Assembly: GCA_902488785.1 (NCBI GenBank)
Contig: CABTXJ010000021.1
Coordinates: forward strand, 1 to 11,175
From: an uncultured Eubacteriales bacterium
GTDB lineage: Bacteria > Bacillota > Clostridia > TANB77 > CAG-508
Direction of reading: 5' to 3'
DNA: 11,175 bases
The stretch's first letter is position 1. Each line of letters starts with the position of its first letter. Both the position numbers and the translations under genes were made by a program. Positions 1 through 7,554 of the stretch are shown here, piece after piece. The notes below the pieces were generated by a model, which was not told the DNA's origin, made no database searches, and saw only the letters and a program-made list of their open reading frames with translations.

Positions 1-776
1 CTATATGTTGCTATCTTATTTGCTTCTTCTTTAGTTATATCATATTTAGTTAACCCTGAAAATATACTTACTGTAAGTTTACCAATTGTTTTAAATATTA
101 CTATATATATTATATATATTTGTATAAAACTAACTAGTGTAATTATTAAAAATATCAAAAAACCATTTTTAGAAAGTTTAATTACTTGCATTAATGCTTC
201 TCTTGATTCTTTTGAATCAAAATTATATGTTATAGGTTTTGTATTTTTTACAAATATAATTACATTTTCTTTAGTCAAAAGAGTTATTTTATCATATTTT
301 GTATTAGGATCATTTAGCACATTTTCATTTTCTTCTATTATTTTAGAAAGTTCTATTTGTCTTGTGTCAAATATAACAGCAGTCTTATTTTTTTCTATAA
401 CATGTTCAGTTCTTTTATCATTATCATATGAAAATCCACTTTCCGTGTTTTGTAATTTTTCAAATATTTTTTCATTTGAAATTAATTCTACTTCACTATT
501 TTTATTTCCAAAATTATATAATAAAGCTGATAAAATTAAAGATAAGACAATTAATATTATTGTCATATATTTTTTATGACCATTATCTGTTTCTGTTATT
601 ATATCATTTGAATTTTTTATATCATATATACTACGTTTAAATTTATCTAAAAATGTAGATCCTTTTTTTAATGCAGCATTTGTAACTTCATTTTTTACTT
701 TTTCTGTTATAATATTACCGATATTTCCTATATTATCTTTATTATTATTGTTACCATTATTATTATTATTTTCCAT
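1..776 (-). CDS. DUF1189-like membrane protein, C-terminus cut by left window edge
   Basis: The frame is open from an ATG at 774-776 to base 1, giving 258 visible residues; the C-terminus lies outside the window. The N-terminus is Asn-rich (five Asn, Gly, four Asn at residues 3-12). A charged cytoplasmic stretch with FKRSIYDIKN (46-55) leads to a first membrane segment at about 71-87. Residues 88-200 form an extracytoplasmic domain containing AVIFDTRQIE and ITLLTKENVIIF, which resembles the DUF1189 pattern of an 'IDT' strand followed by 'LLTKDKI'. A second membrane segment spans about 206-228, and the amphipathic run to residue 258 fits the start of the multi-helix C-terminal half of that family. 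The ribosome binding site AGGAAG (786-791) sits 9 bases upstream. The gene starts 50 bases after the FemAB-like gene with no terminator between them, so it is probably cotranscribed. The biochemical role of DUF1189 is unknown. The family assignment comes from remembered pattern, not a search. Confidence 0.65.
   Translation of the reverse strand, partial: MENNNNNGNNNNKDNIGNIGNIITEKVKNEVTNAALKKGSTFLDKFKRSIYDIKNSNDIITETDNGHKKYMTIILIVLSLILSALLYNFGNKNSEVELISNEKIFEKLQNTESGFSYDNDKRTEHVIEKNKTAVIFDTRQIELSKIIEENENVLNDPNTKYDKITLLTKENVIIFVKNTKPITYNFDSKESREALMQVIKLSKNGFLIFLIITLVSFIQIYIIYIVIFKTIGKLTVSIFSGLTKYDITKEEANKIATY
741..770 (-). repeat. AAT trinucleotide tract encoding poly-Asn
   Basis: On the plus strand this is a run of att triplets interrupted by gttacc. 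It is in frame with the DUF1189-like gene and encodes the Asn-rich N-terminus (residues 3-12). Changes by whole triplets would not shift the frame, so this is a length-variable linker at most, not a phase-variation switch. Confidence 0.7.
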
Positions 777-826
777 ATATTAAATCTTCCTATTTATTAT
801 TTTTATATCTAAAATACATTTAAATA

Positions 827-1933
827 TTATTTTCTTTTAAATATACCAAGTATCTTACCTAATGCTCCACCATATTTCCTATTTGTTTTTTGTCCCCACA
901 TAAAGAATTTGTATGTTAAAGGCTTAATTGGTAAATATACTTGTCCTACAAACTCGGTAAAGTCTGCATTAAATCCTTTTTTAAACCTATATAATCCATA
1001 TTGTGGATGATCTTTTTCCCCCTCTATTACTCCTGGTACACCTCTAAAGTCATATATATCTGCTCCATATTCTTTAGCATATTTAATACCATTCCATTGT
1101 AATAGGTAATTTGGCATTAAATTTCTTTTTGTATTAGAACTTGCACCATATAGGTACCATACTTTGTTACCATATGTTATTAATATTATTCCTGCAATTA
1201 CATCTTCTTCATGTTTTGCCATTAATAGTTTAAAATGTTCTTTTCCCATATAGTCATGCATTTTTTCAAAGTATTCTAAATTTCTAATTCCAAAATCATC
1301 TCTTTTTCCAGTTTCTTCCATTATTCTTTGAAAATCTTTTAAGTCCTCTTTTGTACCTTCATATATTTCTACACCTTTTCTTTTTGCATATCTAACATTA
1401 TATCTTGTTTTTTGGTGAAATTCTTTAAGCAATTGTTCTTCTGTTTTTCCTTCTAAATTTAATCTAAATACAAATCTTGGATTAATTTGATCTTTAAAAC
1501 TTTTTGAATTATCGTCTATCTTATATCCTAAGTCTTTTGCAATCTTCTTAAATTCTGTATCTTCATCTAAAATATCAGGTTCCATAAGTATTGCCATTGC
1601 ATTTTCTTCTTTAGCAATTTGCTTCATTTGCTTTGTTAAGTCTTCTAATACTTTTCTATCATGGCTATCACATACAGGTCCTCTTGCTACATATATTATA
1701 GTTCCTACAAGTTTTATACTTCTAATCCATAGTAGTACTCCACCTACAATTTTGCCTTCTTCATTTCTTGATACAACTAGTCTTTTTCTCCAAAATTCTT
1801 TTAAGTTAGACCACTCAACAGATTGTTGAAAATTACATTTCTTTGTTTGAAGTAAGAAGTCTTTGTATTCTTTTGCTAAATTTTCGTCTATTCCTTCTGG
1901 TATTTTTTTGCTTAAATCATTTGTATTATCCAT
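827..1933 (-). CDS. FemAB/FemX-family peptidoglycan interpeptide-bridge aminoacyltransferase
   Basis: Family members add an amino acid from an aminoacyl-tRNA to the stem-peptide lysine (or equivalent residue) of lipid II at the cytoplasmic membrane face. The 368 residues form two GNAT-like halves. Visible hallmarks are FQQSVEWSNLKEFW (35-48), RGPVCD (84-89), KTRYNVRYAKRKGVEI (175-190), the second-half core LITYGNKVWYLYGASS (251-266), NYLLQWNGIKYAKEYG (275-290) and YDFRGVPG (294-301), followed by YGLYRFKKGFN (312-322). The length and the absence of a long coiled-coil arm resemble FemX or MurM more than staphylococcal FemA. The amino acid added cannot be read from sequence. The ATG lies 8 bases inside the end of cysS, and its ribosome binding site (GAGGA, 1943-1947) is within cysS codons, so translation is probably coupled. 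The upstream class A PBP places the gene in a wall-synthesis operon. Confidence 0.92.
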   Translation of the reverse strand: MDNTNDLSKKIPEGIDENLAKEYKDFLLQTKKCNFQQSVEWSNLKEFWRKRLVVSRNEEGKIVGGVLLWIRSIKLVGTIIYVARGPVCDSHDRKVLEDLTKQMKQIAKEENAMAILMEPDILDEDTEFKKIAKDLGYKIDDNSKSFKDQINPRFVFRLNLEGKTEEQLLKEFHQKTRYNVRYAKRKGVEIYEGTKEDLKDFQRIMEETGKRDDFGIRNLEYFEKMHDYMGKEHFKLLMAKHEEDVIAGIILITYGNKVWYLYGASSNTKRNLMPNYLLQWNGIKYAKEYGADIYDFRGVPGVIEGEKDHPQYGLYRFKKGFNADFTEFVGQVYLPIKPLTYKFFMWGQKTNRKYGGALGKILGIFKRK

Positions 1934-3398
1934 TTTTTTCTATCCTCATTTCATCTTTTTCGTCTATTACTATATATCCCAAACTATTTAACTCATCTCT
2001 TAACTTATCAGATAATTCATAGTCTTTTTCTTTTCTTGCCTTTTTTCTTCTATCTATTATTTCTTGTATATCTTCTGGAAGATCAGATATTTCTATTTTT
2101 TCATTATATTCTTTTAATGAATTATTAAATATTTTTTCATCAGAAAGTTTTAGTCCTAGTATCTTATCTACTTCATCTAAAAATTCACATATCATATTGT
2201 CTGGTGAATATTTTGCTACTTGCCATACTATTCCAAGTCCTTTAGTTACATTTAAATCATCATATATTGCATTATAAAACTCTTCTAATTTTTCAGAAAC
2301 TATTTTCTTAGTTAATTTTGCATTTTTAGATTCTAATATTTCTTCTTGTTTCTTTTCTTTTGCATTTTTAGATTCAAAATATAATTTTCTTAAATTAAAT
2401 AATGAATCTTTGCTTGCTTTAAGTGCATCAAATGTAAAATTCAAAGCAAGCCTATAACTTGAAGAAAATGTAAAATATTTAAAATCTAATGCATTAAATC
2501 CTCTTTTTTCTAAATCAGATATTGTATATGTATTTTGAAGACTTTTACTCATCTTTCCACCATCTATTCTTAAAAACCCTGAATGCATCCAATATTTTGC
2601 AGGTAAACTATTTGTATTTGAATGTCCTTTGCTTTGTGCTATTTCATTTTCATGATGTATATGAATATGATCTTCACCACCTGTATGAATGTCAAAATGG
2701 TTTCCTAAATATTCTTCAGACATTGCACTACATTCAATATGCCATCCAGGATATGATTTTCCAAAAAAGGAATCCCATTTCATAATATGATTTTCAGGGG
2801 CTTTAATCCATATTGCAAAATCTGTTTCATTTCTTTTTTCTTTATCAAATTCTATTCTTGCTCCTGCAATTTGTTCATTATTATGAACTGATAATACACC
2901 ATATTTATCTAATTTTGATGTATCAAAATATACTGTATCTTCTGTTTCATATGCATATCCATTTTCTATAATTTTTTTAACATATTCTTCCATTATCTTA
3001 ATATTATCTGTAGCCCTAACTATCTTTTCAGGTCTTGATATATTAAGCTTTTCCATATCTTCTAAAAATATTTTTTCATAATATCTTGCAATTTCAAATG
3101 GTGATTTTTTCTCTCTTCTTGCCGCTTTTAACATCTTATCTTCGCCATAGTCACTATCTGATACTAAATGCCCTACATCTGTTATATTCATAACATGATT
3201 TAGACTATATCCAGCTTGTTTTAATGTTCTTCTTAATAGATCAACAAAAAGGAAATATCTGAAATTCCCTATATGAGCATAGTCATATACTGTAGGTCCA
3301 CAACTATATATACTACATATTCCTTCTTTTATTGTTTCTAACTTCTGTTTTTCTTTTCCATATGTATTATATATATAAATGTCCTTTTTTTCTTCCAT
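1926..3398 (-). CDS. cysS: Cysteinyl-tRNA synthetase
   Basis: This cytoplasmic class I aminoacyl-tRNA synthetase charges tRNA-Cys with cysteine using ATP. Its 490 residues are slightly longer than the common 460-480. The N-terminus has CGPTVYDYAHIGN, with the HIGH-type motif HIGN at 42-45, and the KMSKS loop is at 282-286. The zinc ligands fit the known set: C33, C223 (in WHIEC), H248 and E252 (in HHENE), with the 25- and 4-residue spacings seen in the E. coli enzyme. FDIHTGGEDHIHIHHENE (235-252) is diagnostic. The C-terminal helical tRNA-binding part is present and shows no sign of truncation. A strong ribosome binding site, GGAGGA (3404-3409), precedes the ATG. The start is 34 bases after the PBP stop with no hairpin, and the end overlaps the FemAB-like start. 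Its place between two wall-synthesis genes is unusual for cysS. Confidence 0.98.
   Translation of the reverse strand: MEEKKDIYIYNTYGKEKQKLETIKEGICSIYSCGPTVYDYAHIGNFRYFLFVDLLRRTLKQAGYSLNHVMNITDVGHLVSDSDYGEDKMLKAARREKKSPFEIARYYEKIFLEDMEKLNISRPEKIVRATDNIKIMEEYVKKIIENGYAYETEDTVYFDTSKLDKYGVLSVHNNEQIAGARIEFDKEKRNETDFAIWIKAPENHIMKWDSFFGKSYPGWHIECSAMSEEYLGNHFDIHTGGEDHIHIHHENEIAQSKGHSNTNSLPAKYWMHSGFLRIDGGKMSKSLQNTYTISDLEKRGFNALDFKYFTFSSSYRLALNFTFDALKASKDSLFNLRKLYFESKNAKEKKQEEILESKNAKLTKKIVSEKLEEFYNAIYDDLNVTKGLGIVWQVAKYSPDNMICEFLDEVDKILGLKLSDEKIFNNSLKEYNEKIEISDLPEDIQEIIDRRKKARKEKDYELSDKLRDELNSLGYIVIDEKDEMRIEKNG
1943..1947 (-). promoter_or_regulatory. Ribosome binding site of femAB-like gene inside cysS
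   Basis: The minus strand reads GAGGA, 9 bases before the ATG at 1931-1933. It lies within the last codons of cysS (the Met-Arg-Ile part of the C-terminal tail). Together with the 8-base overlap this supports the chosen start and translational coupling of the two genes. Confidence 0.7.
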
Positions 3399-3432
3399 CT
3401 ATTTCCTCCAATATCATCTTTTTATATTATAT

Positions 3433-6198
3433 TTAATTTTCAGGTTTTTTAGGTTTTTCTGGTGGCTTTCCACCATCACCTGCTCCAGGTTTCTTATTGT
3501 CTTCTGGTTTTTTATTTCTTTCTTCTTGTTCTTGTTGTTCTCTTTTTCTCTTTTCCTCTTCTTCTTTAGCTTTAGCTTCTGCCTCTGCTTTAGCCTTAGC
3601 TTCTGCTTCCTCTTTTGCTTTTTTACCAGGTGCATTTGAATATGAAGTTGGCTTCCTATATGCAGAATCTTCTGTTCCACCTTCTGGTTGATCAATAAAT
3701 CCTCTAGTTGCTCTATTTTCAGGAAGTGTATCATCTGTTGCAAGTAGTCCGTCTATTGTACATATTTCTGCTGTTACGTGTTTATCACATTTTCCTGTAG
3801 GTTCTGTACCTTTTACAAAATATTCTTTGTATACTCTGCTTCCTCTTGCATCACTTGAACATGATCCTGTAGGAAGTTTACCTGATACATTGCATACATT
3901 TACTTCTACTATTCCGTCTGGCTTTTCAAATCTCAAATTCTTATTATCTTTATGATATTTTTTAAGTATTGCTGAAAATATTTGTCCTGCAGGGTTACCA
4001 GAGAAGTACACTGTTTCTGCTTCATCAAATCCATACCATACTGCACCAGTATATTTTGGTGAGAATCCGCATAACCATCTATCTACATCATCATTTGAAG
4101 TTCCTGTCTTTGCTCCAACATCTACTCCACTTATACTACAATATGGTGCTGTTCCACCAGGTCTTACTACTGTTAGTAATATATCTTGTGCAATGAATGC
4201 ATTTTGTTTTGAAAGCACTCTTTTTGCTTTGGCATCTGGCTTATATATTTCTTCACCCTTTTGATTTTCTAATTTAGTTACAAAATGTGGTTTTATATAT
4301 TCACCATTATTTGCTATTGCTTGATATGCACCTACTGCATTTGTAACTGTTGCACCTTGTGTAAGTCCTCCAAGTGCTAATGCTCCTAAAGTCTTATCTT
4401 GTTCTACAACAGGTATATCTACAGATTTCAAATAATTATATGATGTTTCTATTCCAATTTGTTGAAGTGCTTTTATATTTGGTATATTTTGTGATAACTT
4501 TATTGCTTCTCTTATTGTCATCCACCCTTTAAATCTTCTAGTATAATTTTTTGGATCCCAACTACCTATCTTAAATGGTGCATCATTAAATGTAGAAGCT
4601 GCTGTTAATTTTCCTGATTCTAATCCTGGGCATACTACTCCTATTGGTTTCATAGAAGATCCCATTTGTCTTTTTGTTCTAGTTACCCTATTCCAATCTC
4701 CTCTAGTTATTTTAACACCTTCTTCACCTAATCCACCTACTGCAGATACAACTGCTCCTGTTTCATTATCTACAAATATTGCTGCAGCTTGAGAATGTTT
4801 ACCTTTGTTTTTTCTAGATTTTTTGATATATCTATCTTTTTTCATCTCTTCTTCTGCTATATTTTGTAAGTCAGTTTTTTGTGTTGTATATATCTTATAT
4901 CCGCCTGAATATATTTTCTTTTCTGCAATATCTGGTGACATATTTTTTACATCAACTAAGGCATCTATTGATTCTTGAATTGCAGCATCAACTATATATG
5001 AATATTTGACAGTACTTTGTGCTAAACTTCCTTGTTTAAACTCTAATCCTTTTTCCGCTTTAGATACAGCTTCATCATATTGTTCTTTTGTTATTTTTCC
5101 TAATTCCAACATTTTTCCAAGAACAGTTTTAACTCTTGTTTTAATTCTTGAATCTACTGCTTCTTTTCTTTTATTAAAATCTTCTTCACTTTCATCATCT
5201 TTTTTAGTAATAAAAGGATTGTAATTTGCTGGTATATGGTTTATACCTGCCATGTATGCAGCTTCTTCTAATGTTATATCTTTAGGATTTTTTGAGAAAT
5301 AATAATCAGATCCTAAAGCTATACCATGAATATTATTTCCTCCAACATATATTAGATTTAGATATAGTTCCATTATCTCATCTTTTGAAAGCAAATCTTC
5401 AATTTGTCTTGCTCTTACCATTTCTCTTACTTTTCTTTTCCAATTTCTTTCATCATCTTTTGTCATATTCTTAACTAACTGCTGTGTTATTGTACTACCA
5501 CCATATGATGAAGATCCTCTTTTTATTACATAGTTTGCTACAGCACCTATAGTTCTTTTAGGATCTATTCCTCTATGATTATAGAATCTTTGATCCTCAA
5601 TTGCTATAAATGCATTTGGTATAAATTCAGACATTTCTGAAAGCTTCATTACTTTTCTTTTTTCATCAAGTGATAATGTTGCAATCTGTGTTCCTTCACT
5701 ATCAAAAACTTCTGTATTTTGATTTTTAAGTAATAAGTCTTCATTAGACACCCTATATTCTTTACCTACAGAAAAGAAAACATAAGCTATCATTGCTATA
5801 CCAAGTAATATTAATATAAGAATAATATCTATAAACTTTCTTAACTTTCCTTTTTTCTTTTTAGCATTATTATTTTTTTTACTATTTGTTTTTTTATTAT
5901 TTTGTTTATTATTACTTTTTTTCTCGTTTATTCTAGATCTGTTATATCTTTTTTTACTCATTTCAAGATCCTTTACACTTTCATTTGAATATTGTCCATT
6001 ACCTTTTAAATAATTATAATCCGCCTCATTGGTTCTTAATGGATTTACATACATGTCAGAATAATCACGATTACTATTATATACAGTATTCGTAACTCCT
6101 TCTTGATATTTTTGCATTTGTTCAGCTCTTTTTGCTATTCTTTCTTGTCTTTCTTTTCTTCTTCTATCTCTTTCTTCTTTATCATTATAATTACTCAA
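3433..6198 (-). CDS. ponA: Class A penicillin-binding protein (PBP1A-type glycosyltransferase/transpeptidase)
   Basis: This bifunctional enzyme polymerises lipid II into glycan strands and cross-links stem peptides outside the membrane. Its 921 residues begin with a basic cytoplasmic tail (1-121) containing a Lys/Asn-rich run at 93-119. A single membrane anchor follows at about 122-143. The GT51 domain (about 160-370) shows EDQRFYNHRG with catalytic Glu201, GGSTITQQLVKN (233-244) and ELYLN (277-281). The transpeptidase domain (about 468-745) has SSMK with nucleophile Ser514 and Lys517, SQN at 569-571 and KTGT at 697-700. All catalytic motifs are intact. After it come a Cys-containing module (C769, C780, C804, C813), then an Ala/Glu/Lys tail (859-895) and a Pro/Lys/Gly tail to the end. 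The start is TTG, chosen because AGAGGAGAT lies 8 bases upstream and no ATG is close. It is the first gene after the terminator at 6301-6333. The symbol is by analogy with B. subtilis ponA. Confidence 0.96.
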   Translation of the reverse strand: MSNYNDKEERDRRRKERQERIAKRAEQMQKYQEGVTNTVYNSNRDYSDMYVNPLRTNEADYNYLKGNGQYSNESVKDLEMSKKRYNRSRINEKKSNNKQNNKKTNSKKNNNAKKKKGKLRKFIDIILILILLGIAMIAYVFFSVGKEYRVSNEDLLLKNQNTEVFDSEGTQIATLSLDEKRKVMKLSEMSEFIPNAFIAIEDQRFYNHRGIDPKRTIGAVANYVIKRGSSSYGGSTITQQLVKNMTKDDERNWKRKVREMVRARQIEDLLSKDEIMELYLNLIYVGGNNIHGIALGSDYYFSKNPKDITLEEAAYMAGINHIPANYNPFITKKDDESEEDFNKRKEAVDSRIKTRVKTVLGKMLELGKITKEQYDEAVSKAEKGLEFKQGSLAQSTVKYSYIVDAAIQESIDALVDVKNMSPDIAEKKIYSGGYKIYTTQKTDLQNIAEEEMKKDRYIKKSRKNKGKHSQAAAIFVDNETGAVVSAVGGLGEEGVKITRGDWNRVTRTKRQMGSSMKPIGVVCPGLESGKLTAASTFNDAPFKIGSWDPKNYTRRFKGWMTIREAIKLSQNIPNIKALQQIGIETSYNYLKSVDIPVVEQDKTLGALALGGLTQGATVTNAVGAYQAIANNGEYIKPHFVTKLENQKGEEIYKPDAKAKRVLSKQNAFIAQDILLTVVRPGGTAPYCSISGVDVGAKTGTSNDDVDRWLCGFSPKYTGAVWYGFDEAETVYFSGNPAGQIFSAILKKYHKDNKNLRFEKPDGIVEVNVCNVSGKLPTGSCSSDARGSRVYKEYFVKGTEPTGKCDKHVTAEICTIDGLLATDDTLPENRATRGFIDQPEGGTEDSAYRKPTSYSNAPGKKAKEEAEAKAKAEAEAKAKEEEEKRKREQQEQEERNKKPEDNKKPGAGDGGKPPEKPKKPEN

Positions 6199-6206
6199 AA
6201 TGAAGT

Positions 6207-6215
6207 ATCTCCTCT
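6207..6215 (-). promoter_or_regulatory. Strong ribosome binding site fixing the TTG start of the PBP gene
   Basis: The minus strand reads AGAGGAGAT, followed by 8 bases and then TTG at 6196-6198. The next in-frame ATG is Met28, which would remove part of the basic N-terminus and has no comparable site seen here. The near-perfect anti-16S match may compensate for the weaker TTG codon. Confidence 0.75.
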
Positions 6216-6273
6216 AATTCATATTTTAATATATTATATTACATATTTGCCTAAAAATAAAGTAAGCAACATT

Positions 6274-6301
6274 ATATTATCATAAAATAATATATTTTCA
6301 A
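6274..6301 (-). promoter_or_regulatory. Candidate promoter of the PBP-cysS-femAB operon
   Basis: On the minus strand TTGAAA (6296-6301) is followed after 16 bases by TAATAT (6274-6279), with TG one base before it, an extended -10 arrangement. It lies just after the terminator stem of the upstream block. In DNA this AT-rich, -10-like strings are common; a TATAAT at 6233-6238 is an alternative -10 but has no good -35 partner. The leader would be about 70 bases. Confidence 0.3.
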
Positions 6302-6333
6302 AATTAAATAAAAGAAGCATTAATAGCTTCTTT
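6301..6333 (-). terminator. Rho-independent terminator of the Tad-like block
   Basis: A perfect 8-base inverted repeat, AAAGAAGC (6311-6318) and GCTTCTTT (6326-6333), has a 7-base loop. In the minus-strand transcript the 3' arm runs into a U-rich stretch (UUUUAUUUAAUUUU). It begins 25 bases downstream of the stop of the 201-residue gene and separates that block from the PBP operon. The stem has only three G-C pairs, so it may be leaky. Confidence 0.75.
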
Positions 6334-6358
6334 ATTATACTAAATATTTAATTATATT

Positions 6359-6964
6359 TTAATATTCTCCTTCTTTTATATATGTTATTTCTCTTATATT
6401 ATTTGTATTGTCATAGTATAGAACATTTTTTCTTTTAAATCGTGATTTTCCAAATAATTCTGCAAAATTTGTAATACCATTTTTTAAAATTTTTTCCATA
6501 TCAAGTGTTATATATTTTTCTTCCTTTTTTATATTATTTTCTTCTTCTTTTTCCTTTTCTTCTCTACTTAAAGACATTGGATTGTATTTTTCATTTAGCA
6601 TCAAAATCTTAACTGTTATTTTCATATAATCGTTTTCATTTATATTTTCATTATCACTATTACTTTTATTTTTGTTTTTATTAAATAATTTTTTATCTTT
6701 TTCATGTTCTTCAATTATTCTATCTGTTTCCACTTTATCTTTGTTTTTTCTATTTATATTATCTATCTTATTCATAACAGTAATTAATTCAACACCTGAT
6801 AATATTTCATTATATGAAAGTATTTCTTTTGTATCTAGATTATATGTATTATATTTTTTAAATACATTTGAGTAATTATATGCAAAAATTGCAATAGCAA
6901 TTATTGCTACTACAATTATTGTTGTAATTATTATAAAAAAATTTGTATTGTGATTTTTTGTCAT
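6359..6964 (-). CDS. Third pilin-like single-pass membrane protein (diverged paralogue)
   Basis: This 201-residue protein is not a family I can name. It has a short polar N-terminus, one membrane segment (about 9-29, almost all Ile/Val/Ala), and an outside domain. Residues 47-65, EILSYN then SGVELITVMN, match EVAEFN...GTDVIS and EVTSFN...MGDLIT in the two genes upstream, at the same distance from the N-terminus. The C-terminus (NVLYYDNTNNIREITYI, 180-196) resembles the C-termini of those two proteins. Two highly charged low-complexity inserts at about 73-110 and 134-150 (Lys/Glu/Asn-rich) are absent from the relatives. It lacks the ALxIAG anchor motif of the other two. The ribosome binding site AAAGGA (6971-6976) is 6 bases before the ATG, and the gap from the previous gene is 20 bases. 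It is the last gene before the terminator. A minor pilin or pseudopilin role is inference from context. Confidence 0.6.
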   Translation of the reverse strand: MTKNHNTNFFIIITTIIVVAIIAIAIFAYNYSNVFKKYNTYNLDTKEILSYNEILSGVELITVMNKIDNINRKNKDKVETDRIIEEHEKDKKLFNKNKNKSNSDNENINENDYMKITVKILMLNEKYNPMSLSREEKEKEEENNIKKEEKYITLDMEKILKNGITNFAELFGKSRFKRKNVLYYDNTNNIREITYIKEGEY

Positions 6965-6984
6965 ATTAATTCCTTTAACTATTT

Positions 6985-7527
6985 TTACATAGATTCATAT
7001 TTAACTATATATGTTATTTTTCTTATTCTTCCATCATCTGCTGTTTTGATACTATTTAAATCAATTTTAACTACTGCTCTTTTTTTAGGATCATTTTCTT
7101 GTACATTAATTGTTGTATCTTGTATTAATTTTTTATAATTTTTAGATATTTTAGTTTTTCTTCCATATCTTGTATCAAAAAGTGAATCTAATGTGTATCT
7201 ACCTTCTGGTGTGATTATTGTTATATCTACTAATTTTTCTCCATCATCTACTTGCCTTTGTGCTAATAGGTTTTGGTTTTGTGCATAATGTATAACAGTA
7301 ATTAAGTCACCCATATATGTATTTTCACCTCGTTTTAATTTGCCATCTGCACCATTTACCATAAGCAGTGTATTATTAAAACTAGTAACTTCTATATTCT
7401 GATTTCTGTTTAATACTGCAGTTGTGCTCCCACTTAAATTTGTATAAAAATATACCCAAAGTGATAATATTAAAATACCAATAAATATTGCTCCTGCTAT
7501 AATTAAAGCACGACTTGCATTTTCCAT
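6985..7527 (-). CDS. Second pilin-like single-pass membrane protein
   Basis: The protein has 180 residues. The N-terminus MENASRALIIAG runs straight into one membrane segment (about 7-28). There is no basic signal-peptide head and no clear type IV prepilin cleavage site with Glu at +5. The outside domain starts with EVTSFN (46-51) and then YMGDLITVIHYAQNQN (71-86), the same order as in the neighbouring 274-residue protein. The rest looks beta-rich, with DITIITPEGRYTL (101-113) and a final strand RIRKITYIVKYES (167-179). It has no cysteines. AAAGG (7534-7538) lies 6 bases before the ATG, and the gap to the preceding gene is 27 bases. Proteins with this NAS(K/R)ALIIAG anchor recur in Clostridia as unnamed products, as far as I recall. 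Function is inferred only from linkage to the ATPase and F-domain protein: a subunit or cargo of that machine. Confidence 0.6.
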   Translation of the reverse strand: MENASRALIIAGAIFIGILILSLWVYFYTNLSGSTTAVLNRNQNIEVTSFNNTLLMVNGADGKLKRGENTYMGDLITVIHYAQNQNLLAQRQVDDGEKLVDITIITPEGRYTLDSLFDTRYGRKTKISKNYKKLIQDTTINVQENDPKKRAVVKIDLNSIKTADDGRIRKITYIVKYESM

Positions 7528-7554
7528 ATTTTACCTTTCTTATGTATTATATTA

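Noticed and set aside
364..640. Plus-strand open frames of about 70 codons
   Set aside because: They lie opposite the continuous DUF1189-like frame, have no ribosome binding site and a Phe/Leu/Ile composition typical of the complement of AT-rich coding DNA.
741..770. Trinucleotide tract as a phase-variation switch
   Set aside because: The repeat unit is three bases and in frame, so length changes alter the Asn count but cannot switch the gene off.
3414..3743. 109-codon minus-strand frame rich in Lys/Gln/Arg
   Set aside because: It is an out-of-frame reading of the repetitive C-terminal tail of the PBP gene. The PBP frame covers it with intact catalytic motifs upstream.
6233..6243. TATAAT as main -10 of the PBP operon
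   Set aside because: It matches the -10 consensus, but no reasonable -35 lies 16-18 bases upstream, and such strings are frequent in this DNA. It is kept only as an alternative in the promoter entry.
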